This document shows positions 33,099 through 42,550 of a stretch of DNA of 64,000 nt, one piece after another (position 1 is the stretch's first letter; the number at the start of each line of letters is the position of its first letter). This DNA is from Porphyra umbilicalis. Lineage: Eukaryota; Rhodophyta; Bangiophyceae; Bangiales; Bangiaceae. Under the pieces are notes generated by a model. The model worked only from the letters and a program-made list of their open reading frames with translations. It was not told the origin of the DNA and searched no databases. The position numbers and the translations under genes are program-made. The stretch covers positions 1 through 64,000 of the forward strand of contig KV919064.1 of the NCBI GenBank assembly GCA_002049455.2, written 5' to 3'.

Positions 33099-33367
33099 GT
33101 GGGGGGGGGGGCGGGGGGGGGCTGCACCCGCCGTGGGCGCACGTGTCGGGGGGAGCGGCGTGGCTGGGGCCCGCCGCGCCCCGACCGCCTCGACTCGGGA
33201 CGGCGGTTGCATAAAGCATCGTGCCGGGGGCACGGCCGCCGCATTTTTGTGTTTGTCTGCCACGCCATGGTGCTGGTCTGGGCAACGACGCTCGCCGCCC
33301 CCCCCCTCGTCCGTCCACAAAAAAAAAAAAGCGCGCATCCCTGCCCCCCCAACCGTGCCGCCGCGGG

Positions 33368-34366
33368 TCACGCGGCGCGCCCCTCGGCGTCCATACTCGC
33401 CTCCCAGCGGCCGACGGCGTCGGCCACCTCCCCCCCCCCACGAGGCGCCCCAGCCCCGCCCGCAGCAGCGCGCGGAGCGCCAGCGCGCGGTCGCGGCCCG
33501 CCCGCCCCGCGCCGCCCGCCGGCAAGCCGTCGAGCACCGCCGCCAGCGCAGCGTCGGCCGGCTCGGTCGGCACGGCGGCGACGGCGGCTCCCCCATCCCC
33601 CCCCCCCCCGCCGCGCCCGCCACGGCGCCACCCCCCCCCCACCGGCGCGGACGGCGGCGCCCCAGCGGAGGAGCGCCATCTCCAACCGCGCCGCCACCTC
33701 TGGCGCGTCCTCCCCCCACTCCACACGCGCCACGACCGCGAGGGCGGCAGCCGCCGCGGGCACCCCCCCCCCCCCCCCGCCAGCACCCGACAGAGGGGCC
33801 CGAGGTGGCGCCCCGGCGCCGCCGCCCCCCCCACCAGCCCAACCGCCCCCACCCCGTCGCCAACCGCCGCGGCCGCGGCGACCGCCGCCCGCATCACGGT
33901 CGGGGAGGCGTCGAGGTGCCCCCGCGCCGCCGCGCGGGCGACGAGCCCCCCCACATCCCCCGGCGTGGCGACCGCCGCCGCCGCCAGCAGCGCCGCCACG
34001 GCCCGCGGGTGGGCGGTGACGCCGTCGCCGCCCGCCGCGGCGGCGGCCCGCCACACGGCGGGGAGGCGCGCCGGCACGGCCGACGCGGCAATGGCGGCGA
34101 GGAGGGGGGGGAGGAGCCGCCGGGGGGGGGGGGGGCCCACGACCGCCGCCCGAGCCGCGTAATCGTCAAGGCCGCTTCCGCAGCGGCGGGGGGGGGGGCG
34201 GCGAGCGCGCCGGCGAGCGCCGCCGCATACGCGGGGCGGGGGGGGGGGGGGTCCCCGCCGCCGGCGTCAGCAGCGCCACCGCCCGCGAGAGGGCGACCGC
34301 CCCGACCGACCGGCGGGGCAGCGCGTCGCCGTCGTCGACGCCGCCGACGCCCGCGCCGCGGGGCGT

Positions 34367-34413
<47 letters not shown>

Positions 34414-35493
34414 CGCCGGCGGCCGCCGCGGAGCGGGCGCCCGCAAGGATGGCGGCGGCCCCCCCCCCCCCCCCCACCTCGGCTGCAAACACGCGCATGT
34501 AGGCGGCGACGAGCGGCGTCGGCGCGTCCACCCCCGCCCGCGCCGCCGCGTCGGCGACGGCGTCGACGGCGGCCACCCCCCCCCCCCCGCCGCCGCCGCC
34601 AGCGCCGCGACCGTGTCCCCGTTGAACCCCCCCCCGCCGCGAGCGCGGCCGCCGCCCGCGCGGTGGCGGCGCGGAGGGCGTGCGGGGCGCCCGCCCCCCC
34701 CCCCGCCGCCTCTGCCCACACGCAGAGGGCGGCGTTGAGGGCGGGGCCCGACCCGCCGCCGCCGCGGCGCCCGCCGCCCGGCGCGCCGAGCGCGCGGGAG
34801 AGCAGCAGCGCCGCCACGCGCGCGCGGGTGGGGCCCGCGACGGGGAACCCCCCCCCCCCCCCGACGGTGGCGAGGAGGACCCCCGGGGGTGGGGGTGCGC
34901 CCCCCCCCCCCCCCCCGAGACGGCGAGGAGGACCCCCCCCCCCCCCTCCCCCCCCCCCCCCCCCCCCCCGCCGCCAGCCGCCGCAGCAGCACCGTATACA
35001 CGGCGCGGGGCAGGCGCAGCGCCGCCCACCGCGCCGCCGCGTCGACTTGCAGCGCCGTCGCCACGTCCCCCGCCGCGGCGGCGCGCAGCGCGGCGGCGGC
35101 GTAGAGGGTGCCCCGCCCCGCGGCCGACCACCCGCCCGTCACCCCCGACGCTTCGAGGGCGGCGACGAGCGCGGCGGCGAGCGGCGGCGACACGCCCGCC
35201 GCGCCGTGGACGACGGCGAGGGCGGCGGCGCGCGGTAGCGCGGGGTGGGGGGGGGGGGGGGGAGGGGGGGGGGTCTTGGGGGACCCGCCCGTCCCGGGGG
35301 GGGGGGGGAACGTCAAGGCCTCCACGGCGGCGCCGAGGTTGCCCCCAAGCGCGTGCCACAGCGCCGTGTGCGCGGCGGCGCCGGCGCGCGATTGAAAGGT
35401 GAGGGCGTGGGGGCGCGCCGGCCGCGCCCGCGGGGGGGGGGGGCGGGGGGGGGGCGGGGGCCCCCCCGCCGCGCCCGGGCGTCGCGGCGTGGC

Positions 35494-35526
<33 letters not shown>

Positions 35527-35832
35527 AACGACGCCCCCGAGGCCGTCGAGCAGCCGCCGCCGGTGGGGCAGGTGCGGCGCCATGTCCACTTCGGGCGCCC
35601 CCGCGGCGGCGCGGCGAAAGGCGGCGAGGCGGTCGGCGGTCGCCTGCCGCTCCCGCCGGGGGCGGCGCCGGAGGCGCGGCACGTGGGGGGGGGGGGGGAG
35701 GCTGGCGGGGGGGGGGGGGGGGGGGGGGGCGCCCGCCGCCGACGCGGCCGACCGCCCGCGCGCCGCCGCCGCCGCCGCCGCCCACCCGACGCCGGCGGTG
35801 GGGCGGGCGGCGGTGCGGGCGAGGAGGGACAT
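33368..35832 (-). CDS. PPR-like organelle-targeted protein, frame broken at G/C homopolymers
   Basis: The ATG at 35830-35832 begins MSLLARTAARPTAG, an acid-free N-terminus typical of organelle targeting. Helical-repeat text follows in segments that change frame only at poly-C/poly-G runs: ALTFQSRAGAAAHTALWHAL, GTLYAAAALRAAAAGDVATA, LNAALCVWAEAAGG, VDAPTPLVAAYMRVFAAE, RAVAALLAAAAVATPGDV, APEVAARLEMALLRWGAAV, and finally VADAVGRWEASMDAEGRAA before the stop at 33368. The ~35-residue helix-turn-helix spacing with small residues resembles pentatricopeptide repeats of organellar RNA-binding proteins, but the sequence is so Ala/Gly/Pro-rich that family assignment is tentative. At least six frame changes occur. 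The gene converges on the antiporter; their stops are about 270 bp apart. Confidence 0.45.
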
Positions 35833-37204
35833 GGTGGAGGGGGGGGGGGGGGGGGGGGGTGGCGGCGCTCGGGGCTCGGGGGGGGGGGGGGGGGGGGGGA
35901 CGCCGACGCTGCCGGGGGCGCGACGACCGCCGGCGGGGGGGTGGGGGGGTGGGGGGGGGCGCCGCCGCGCGCCGCGGCACGCCGGTGGGGGGGGGGGGGG
36001 GGGCGGCGTCGGCGCTGGCGCGGATCAAGAGGGCGGCGGCCGCGGCGGCGCTGTTGGCGCAGCCGCGCCGCTTGATTCGGGGCGCCCCCGGTGCGCGCGC
36101 GGCGCCCGCGTGCGCCGCGCGCGACCGGGGCCACGCGGGGCGGGCGGCGGCCGCGGGGCGGGCGGCCGCGCCGTCGCGCCCCGCGCCCGGCGGGCACGCC
36201 CGTGCGACGGGTGCGGCGCGGGGCTGGTGGCAGGCGGCAGTGGCGGTCGGGGGTGCCCAGGGGGGGCGCCAGAGGCTCCCCACGAGCGCCCCACGGGTGC
36301 GCTACTCTTGACGGCAACGCCGGCGCCGCGCCCGCGCCGTGCCGTCGCTGCCGCGTCCCGAGGTGCCTCGCCCGCCTCGCTCCACGGGTGGGTTGTGCGA
36401 GCGGATCGGTTCGATTCGTCCGCCGTGCGAAAAAAAAAAGGGCAAAGGTGGACAGCAGCCTCCCCGGTGGCCCCGTGTTGCCACCCGCGCTGCACCGGTG
36501 CCAGCAACGTGTGGACCTGCGCAGGGGTGGTCAAGCGACCGCAACGTGCAGGGCGCTTGATACAACAAGCACCGCGTCGGACGCCCACTCCTCCTTGTCG
36601 GCGCGCAATGGGGGACCAGCGCCAACGAGAAGCGTCGCCGACAAGACGCATGCGACGGTCTGATGGAACCGCGTCTGCATCCGACCGTCGCAAGCGTCTG
36701 GTGCAAAGGACGGCCGTCGTTTGGCCTCCTCACCATATGGCTGCGTAGAAGATAGCTGCCACAAAAAAAGCCAGCAGCGACAAGCACCGCCGTGACGGGC
36801 GCGGGGCGACATGTCCTGTCGATCATCGACTCGGCCATGCACCAAGATGGCGCTCGCCAGCCTGTACCGGGCGCCCGCGCCACAACAACCCTCGACAACA
36901 GGTGCCCATTCATAAAGCAGGCGCCCAAGTTCTATGCATAAAAGAGGTGACCGCTCACCAGCACAAACAAGGGCGGAAAGAGGGCGCTCACTCCACTGCA
37001 CAACGCACCCATACATCCACCCCGTCTCGCCGGCGTGTGGCCATCCGTAGGCGTCACGCTCCAACACCACTACCGCAACCGCAAAAGTTAGGCCACGTCA
37101 CACGCGCGCGCCCACACACAGGCGACCACGCACGCTCCCAGCTCCTACCAGCAGGTCACTTCACAGCAACCGCACCCCACCGCCACAACTGCCGCGACCG
37201 CCGC
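35833..37204. other. G-homopolymer tracts, then no supported gene
   Basis: 35.84-36.00 kb is a series of G runs of 10-20 bases upstream of the minus PPR-like gene. 36.0-36.3 kb is GC-rich and open on both strands. 36.3-37.2 kb has ordinary composition and an A run near 36430, with no frame I can support; its right end must contain the 3' untranslated region of the CHRD gene. Confidence 0.45.
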
Positions 37205-38440
37205 TTAGACGATCGACGCCAGCTGGCCGCGGAGCTCGCCCGCACGGAACATGGCCGTGTGGATGTCACAGTACACCAGCTGCGACAGCAGGTTCTGTTG
37301 GTTGGTCGAGTTGATCAAGAACACGTTGTCGCCCAACATAAAGTCGCCCATCATGTTATTGTCGCTCTTGGTCGCCACCAGCTCCTGGATGCGCGGGCCC
37401 GCGCCGTCGGCCGGCCCAACGTGCAGGTGGGTGCCCATCGCCAGGTCCTCCGCCACCGGCGACGACAGCATGGCGAAGCTGCCCGTCACCGCAATGGTGC
37501 TGGGGAAGAAGTACTCGACCGACAGCCCGCCCGTCGCGTCCGAGCCCACCGCCGGCGGGTTGACCGACACCGGCGACAGGAGCGTCGTGTAAGCCGACGA
37601 CGACGCCGCCGACAGTATCTGCCCGCGGAGCTCGCCCGTCGGCAGCAGCTCCGAGTGCACGTCCATGTACACGCCGCGCATCTTCATCATGTTGAAGAAC
37701 TCGGCCGTCGGCATGTACGTGTTCCGGGCCGCCGTGTAGAAGGCGGTCCTGTTGTTGTCGCTCAGCGTCGGCCGCAGCTCAAAGATGCGCTGCCCGTTGG
37801 TGCCCGTCAGCCCAATGTGGAAGTGGCTGCCGTTGAACAGGTTGAGCGCCAGCGGCGACGACAGCCCCTGCCACGACCCCGTCACGATCATTGTGCCTGT
37901 CGGCATCAGCTCCACAATAATCCCGCCAAAGGCGGTGCTCGTTGTCGGCGGGTTGGTAAAGGCCGACGACAGCGACGCCGACAGCGTCTTGGCGCCCTTG
38001 ACCGACGGCACCAGCTGGCCACGCAGCTCCTTGCCGACCATCATGTAGAACTCACGCGCCATCAGCAGCTCCGCCTGGCGGTCGCTCAGCATCACCGCCG
38101 TGCGGCCCTTCCCGTCCGTGTTGTCGTTGCCAAACTTGGTCACCGACGCCAGCGGGAACTGCTCCTCCCCGTTGCGCCCCGCCCACGCCGCATACAGGCC
38201 GAGCTCCTTGACGCCCATGGCCAGGCCGCGGAATTCGAAGCTCACGGCCAGCATCTTGGTGGCGGCATCGTACGACGCCTTGACCATCCCAGTGCCGGCC
38301 GCGTTCACCGGCGGCACCATCTGGTGGCCCGACAGGTAGCCAACGTAATTGCCCGCGCTCGCGGCCGACGCCGTCGACACGGAGGTGGCGGCCACCGCCA
38401 GGGCGGCCACCGCCGCGGCGGCGAGCTTAGTGAACGCCAT
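37205..38440 (-). CDS. Secreted protein with three CHRD domains
   Basis: An intact 411-residue protein. Residues 1-26 are a classic signal peptide ending in an Ala-x-Ala site, so it enters the secretory pathway. Three CHRD-type repeats follow: about 31-135, 141-276 and 280-411. Each begins with a strand-rich region containing a Pro-Pro or related turn and ends in KELRGQL, GELRGQI or GELRGQL. Repeats 2 and 3 carry G-x-H-x-H-(I/V)-G (H206/H208, H348/H350) and a second D-x-H (D250/H252, D392/H394), plausible metal or ligand positions. Repeat 1 lacks both pairs and looks structural. CHRD domains, named from chordin, occur widely in bacteria, fungi and algae with poorly defined function. Start codon, lack of introns and third-position GC bias all support the call. 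A TATA-like box lies 129 bp upstream. Confidence 0.93.
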   Translation of the reverse strand: MAFTKLAAAAVAALAVAATSVSTASAASAGNYVGYLSGHQMVPPVNAAGTGMVKASYDAATKMLAVSFEFRGLAMGVKELGLYAAWAGRNGEEQFPLASVTKFGNDNTDGKGRTAVMLSDRQAELLMAREFYMMVGKELRGQLVPSVKGAKTLSASLSSAFTNPPTTSTAFGGIIVELMPTGTMIVTGSWQGLSSPLALNLFNGSHFHIGLTGTNGQRIFELRPTLSDNNRTAFYTAARNTYMPTAEFFNMMKMRGVYMDVHSELLPTGELRGQILSAASSSAYTTLLSPVSVNPPAVGSDATGGLSVEYFFPSTIAVTGSFAMLSSPVAEDLAMGTHLHVGPADGAGPRIQELVATKSDNNMMGDFMLGDNVFLINSTNQQNLLSQLVYCDIHTAMFRAGELRGQLASIV

Positions 38441-38568
38441 CGTGGGGGCGGCGGGGGCGGGGGGGTCGGTGTGTATCGGTAGAGGGGGGGGGGAGCGAGC
38501 GCCGTCGGTCGAGCTGGGCTTGGATTCGGGGCGACGCAGGTCGATTCCGGAGCCGCTCGCGGCCGGCG

Positions 38569-38575
38569 ATTTATA
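38569..38575 (-). promoter_or_regulatory. TATA-like box of the CHRD gene
   Basis: TATAAAT on the minus strand, embedded in GC-rich DNA 129 bp upstream of the ATG. With a start site about 30 bp downstream, the 5' leader would be about 100 nt. It is the only such AT-rich heptamer close to the start. Confidence 0.4.
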
Positions 38576-38599
38576 CTTGCTGACGCGCCAGTAAGCCCC

Positions 38600-39326
38600 G
38601 TGGCCCCTTGACGATGCTTTGGTGACTCACGGTACCTCTCGAGCGATCTCTCCGGCACCGTCAGCCGAGAGCCTCACATGGTCCGAGGAGTGCGCCCGGG
38701 TGAGATCCTCCGCCACGGGTGGGCATCAGGCCCTCGCATCCGCGGCCAGCTGGCGACGGACCATCCGTGCATGCGCGGATGGTCCGGGGCTGCGCCGGTA
38801 CATAAGTGCAACCTCGGGTACGCAATCACGCCAGCGCATCGGCACTTGAACAGTGTCCTCCGGCAAGAGTGAATAGGTCCCCCATCGAACGTGGCAACGG
38901 CTTGCGAAAATTGTCGTTCCGGCCAATATCGTTCAAGGTATTTCTTGGGATCATTGTTCTGCTATACTGTGCGAGCACGTTGGAAGCACATATCTCGCGA
39001 GGCAAACTTGGCTGAGTGCAAACATCGACCAATCGTTGCCGTTACCTTCTTGTATAAGGACCCAATCAGAGGCTTCCGTGAAACGCGAACTTCGGAGCCA
39101 TAGCGATGCCATGCCGAGCTGTACGTACCGCGTCATGGACGGCGGCGGTTGCTCTGCGACCGCAACCACGGCAGCAGCGGGACTCCAACTTGAGCACATC
39201 TTGATGCCAAACACGCTGCTGCCGGCGGCTACAATAGACCTCATGCTTGGAGCTGATACGTTTCCTGCGATCCCTGGAGGCCACTCGAGCAAGGGAGAGC
39301 CTTAACGAGAGCCTCTTCGTTGGAAG
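38600..39326. other. No supported gene
   Basis: Ordinary-composition DNA with short frames on both strands; a 113-codon minus frame (38951-39292) and an 89-codon plus frame overlap it, neither with a motif. Confidence 0.4.
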
Positions 39327-39328
39327 TA

Positions 39329-39411
39329 CAGTGTGTATTCGATATTAGGGCGCTCGTTCATACGACCCGGTCGTACAAACGAGCCGGTCCTTACTTCAAT
39401 TAAGTACACTG
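39329..39411. mobile_element. 83-bp palindromic pogo-like micro-element
   Basis: The left end CAGTGTGTATTCGATATTAG follows TA (39327-39328). The right end is CACTG at 39407-39411 followed by CA, a possible decayed TA. The two halves fold on each other. The central hairpin pairs 12 of 14 bases between 39352-39365 and 39371-39384 around a 5-base CCCGG loop. The CAGTG...TTCGATAT ends resemble Tigger/pogo termini, as in family D. It is tiny and non-coding. Confidence 0.5.
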
Positions 39412-39488
39412 CAGCGACGTCATTCCATGGGACTGCTGACTCAGACATAAAGCATGTGCCCCCATCGTCATGCAGCGAGACAGCTTCC

Positions 39489-39854
39489 ATGGCCACCGCA
39501 CCGCACACCATCCCCCCACCATCAAACTACCACCTGCTTGCCCGCGGTCCTTTCCCCCCCACCGATCATCCACTTCCCCACTCGTGTTGGCGGGGTCTCT
39601 CAGTCGCGACAAACAAGATCGACGCTGTCGTGCACACACAGCTGCATGGGGTTCTACCTGTAGCTGACAGCGTCCATGCCGACGTGTCAGAGGTGGTCTC
39701 TCTGTTGAAAAACACTGGTTTGGTTGTGGACTTTCTGGGGGTGTCGGAGGAGGAGAGAGGCCGTGCGGTGGATAGGTGGTTTGTCGTCGAGGATGACGTG
39801 AGCACCATCGCTCAGGAGGACGACATGTTCCTCGCAGGAGAGGACGAAGGCTAA
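39489..39854 (+). CDS. Small hypothetical protein with acidic C-terminus
   Basis: 122 codons from the ATG at 39489. The second half is protein-like: a helix with VHADVSEVVSLLKNTGLVVD, then EEERGRAVDRWFVVEDD and an acidic tail EDDMFLAGEDEG. The open frame extends upstream across the palindromic micro-element. The opposite strand is also open over part of it. No family recognised. Confidence 0.3.
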   Translation: MATAPHTIPPPSNYHLLARGPFPPTDHPLPHSCWRGLSVATNKIDAVVHTQLHGVLPVADSVHADVSEVVSLLKNTGLVVDFLGVSEEERGRAVDRWFVVEDDVSTIAQEDDMFLAGEDEG

Positions 39855-40898
39855 CGTAGCTGAAGAGCCTTTTTTTTCTGTCGTTTGCTTGATGGCGCTG
39901 TTGGCAAACACCGTCTCTGTAGGCCTTCGCACCTTTTACTTGCAGCGCGTCGGCTTTGAGTCGGTGCAAGTAGCGAGACCACAACCGGGCGCGAGTACGG
40001 TGGTATTGCGGTGACACACCCCAAATGATGATCTGAATGTGATTTTGAAGAAGGCTACTATAAAGTGGCCCCGCGTCGCATAGTCGAATGCACACTGTCA
40101 CCGGTGGGTTTTTCCCCCGGCTCTTCAAGCTTACAGCAAAAATTATGCCACGCACTTCGACCGAATTGAGGACAAACCTGTGCCCTTAAAAACTTGTGAA
40201 GGGGGTGTCCACAAGAACGTCCTTTACTGTTGATAAGTTCGACCAAACAGTCATTTTGCGACAGGATGCGACATAACCATCGCAGATCTACTGGAAGCCG
40301 GGTGTGGTCGTCTCGTGAGCGCGGCGCCAGTGCAGTTGAAACGCAGATGTGGGATTCCTAAGCAGGACACCACAAAATGACACGTTCTGGTGTGTGGCCA
40401 AGCGATCCCGCGAGAGGCAGACAGTGGTGCAAATCAGTCCCAATGCGATGACAGCTACGTCAACCTGCAAAAAAAACTACACCGTGGACGCTTGCGACCT
40501 CACGTCAACAGTCGGAGCGGTAGACGCACGCACCAGTGGCACGCCGAGTCTGTTCTGTGCCAACGAGTCTGTCACAGGTTCCATCCGTCGCCACCCGAAG
40601 CGTTCAGAACACCGAGCGCTTCTCACGACTGTCTTCAGATTGGACGTGACCCGTCCAACCAAATTAGCAAGGCGGAGCGGTGGGTTTCTTTGGCACTGTA
40701 CTCCCAGTGCTCTGGCTGCAAGGACCGTCCGTACGCAAAACCTGGGCACTTCGCTGATGAGCTGTCAGCACACTCAGGTGGAGCGTGAGTGTCGATCAGC
40801 GACTCGAGTTCGATAGGTTTAGAGGACATTCTCATTGACACCGAGATGCGGTTTGATAGGGCTTTTCAACACCATCGAGATGGCGAAGGGAGGACCCA
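39855..40898. other. No supported gene
   Basis: Two overlapping plus frames (40349-40816 and 40390-40788) and short minus frames exist; one contains a C-x-x-C spaced pair near its end. None is convincing. Confidence 0.35.
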
Positions 40899-41326
40899 TA
40901 CAGTGCATTCTCGTTATAACGTCCACCCTGATTCACATAAATCTGCCAGATTGAAGTTTAGAGTCGCTTGTATCCGATTCGCTGAAGAGAGTTGAAGCCT
41001 TCGAACTATGCTGCGGCGGCTCGGCTTTCGAGGCTTCCTTTCAGTCTTGTCGCGTGCGATTGGACCGTGAAGGGCGTCGTCACGATCATAATTAATTATC
41101 TGGCAACGTCCCCCACTGCCCCAGCGCCTGTTCTCGGTCAGAGCATACCCAGCAACGTCGGTTGCGAACGATCTGCGAACCGTTTCAGAGCGCAACGTGT
41201 GCGCCTATGAGTGGCCAAAAGTGTTTCGGCAGCGATATGCGCAGGCCCTGCGAACCCGCTCCGCTCGGATCGAGAGTACTTGTTTTCTTCTGTCGGCAGA
41301 TCGCAGTGTATGGGAAACGGAGAATA

Positions 41327-41990
41327 GAGAGCGTCGGCAAATCGGGCGTGGGTATCAAAAGTGGGTAGAATGTGGGTCGCCGACCCACGCCGGATGTACC
41401 CACATCTTACCCACATTTAGCGTCGGCAAGTGGCCAAATAACGGTCGACACGAGAGCTCTCCACATCTACCGCAACCGCACAGCAGCGACCTCTGTGCGA
41501 GCAACACCTTCCAATTGACCTCCACCCCCAGCACCATCACCCCTTCCCCCTTGGGGAAACGCCCCGGCCGACCATATGACAGGGCGGCGGTCGATGGAGA
41601 TGGGATACAGTGGGCATAGTGCGAGTTTTGGATGGAGGGGCGCCGACAGTTAAGGGCGTGGGGGGGGGGGGGGGTGACGGCATCGGGGGGGGTATGGTGC
41701 CGGTTGACGAAGGCAGCTTGTACGGTGCAAGATGATGCGCCTTCTCGATACACCCGAAACTGGAGACACAAGCACCCGTGGTGGGCTCCAAGCCCGGGCT
41801 GAGACGAGCGGTGGTGGCACAACTAGCGCCACGTGCGTGGCCACGTGGTCCTCACCGACCGGTAATTGGCGTGGATCGGATGACCCAGATAGCCACAAAT
41901 GGGTTCCAAATGTGGGTGGCCTCTGCTACGTGGCACGAAACCTGTCCTCGATCCACGCCGCCGACCCACATTTGACTTGCCGACGCTCTC
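41327..41990. mobile_element. 664-bp TA-flanked MITE inside the TIR element (family G)
   Basis: Ends read GAGAGCGTCGGCAA inward from both sides (41327 and 41990), flanked by TA at 41325-41326 and 41991-41992. Subterminal blocks with repeated GTGGGTCG/ACCCACAT motifs are also inverted. A further internal GCGTCGGCAAGTGG copy lies at 41420. No gene. It contains a G run at about 41660-41674. Confidence 0.65.
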
Positions 41991-42130
41991 TAATGTGACG
42001 TTGCTAGGTTGACGACCTGCGAACTGGAGCTTGCGAACGTGTATGTGGCTGCAAGTAAGTAAGTATCAGTTCATGGAAGTAAGGTTGGTTGCATTTGTGA
42101 CTCAATCGGAAGGCTTACTTCCTTACTTCC

Positions 42131-42255
42131 TCGGTTGCAAATTCAAAGGCACAGCGTTATCTGGTTGCAAATTCAAAGACACAGCGCTATCTGAGCAGAG
42201 CGCGCGCTCTCTCGCCGACCACAGCGCGCGCTCTCTCGCCGACCAGAGCACACAC
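42131..42255. repeat. Two short tandem repeats in the TIR element
   Basis: GGTTGCAAATTCAAAG-CACAGCG occurs twice about 31 bp apart (42132 onward). It is followed by three imperfect GAGCGCGCGCTCTCTCGCCGACCA-type units about 24 bp apart. A TAAGTAAGTA/TTACTTCCTTACTT inverted pair lies just upstream (42056-42130). Confidence 0.6.
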
Positions 42256-42550
42256 TTTCCCTGCGGCCACGGCGCGCGCGCCCGTTTGATACGCGGATCT
42301 TGGCGGCTTTTTGGGCGCCCTACGAGTCCGCACCCGTGTGGCCAGCGGTTGACGCGGACGTTGATCTTGTGTCGTTGCGTGTTGCGCATCCGCTGGGTGG
42401 CAGAAGCAGGGAGACGAGCGAGAGCCAGCTCGCTCCACTCATTGGTTCGAGGTGCGGTGTGCTTGTTGTCAAGGCACAGGAGGACGAGGTGCGATTCCGA
42501 CGACGGCGGGGGGTGCATGTTCGGTTCAAGGCGCGGGGGGCATGGCGTAG

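Noticed and set aside
34166-36283. 705-codon minus frame
   Set aside because: Only short segments are protein-like and they belong to the PPR-like gene after homopolymer frame jumps; the rest is Pro/Arg low complexity.
36902-38482. 526-codon plus frame antisense to the CHRD gene
   Set aside because: His/Arg/Val-rich shadow of a gene with signal peptide and conserved domains on the minus strand.
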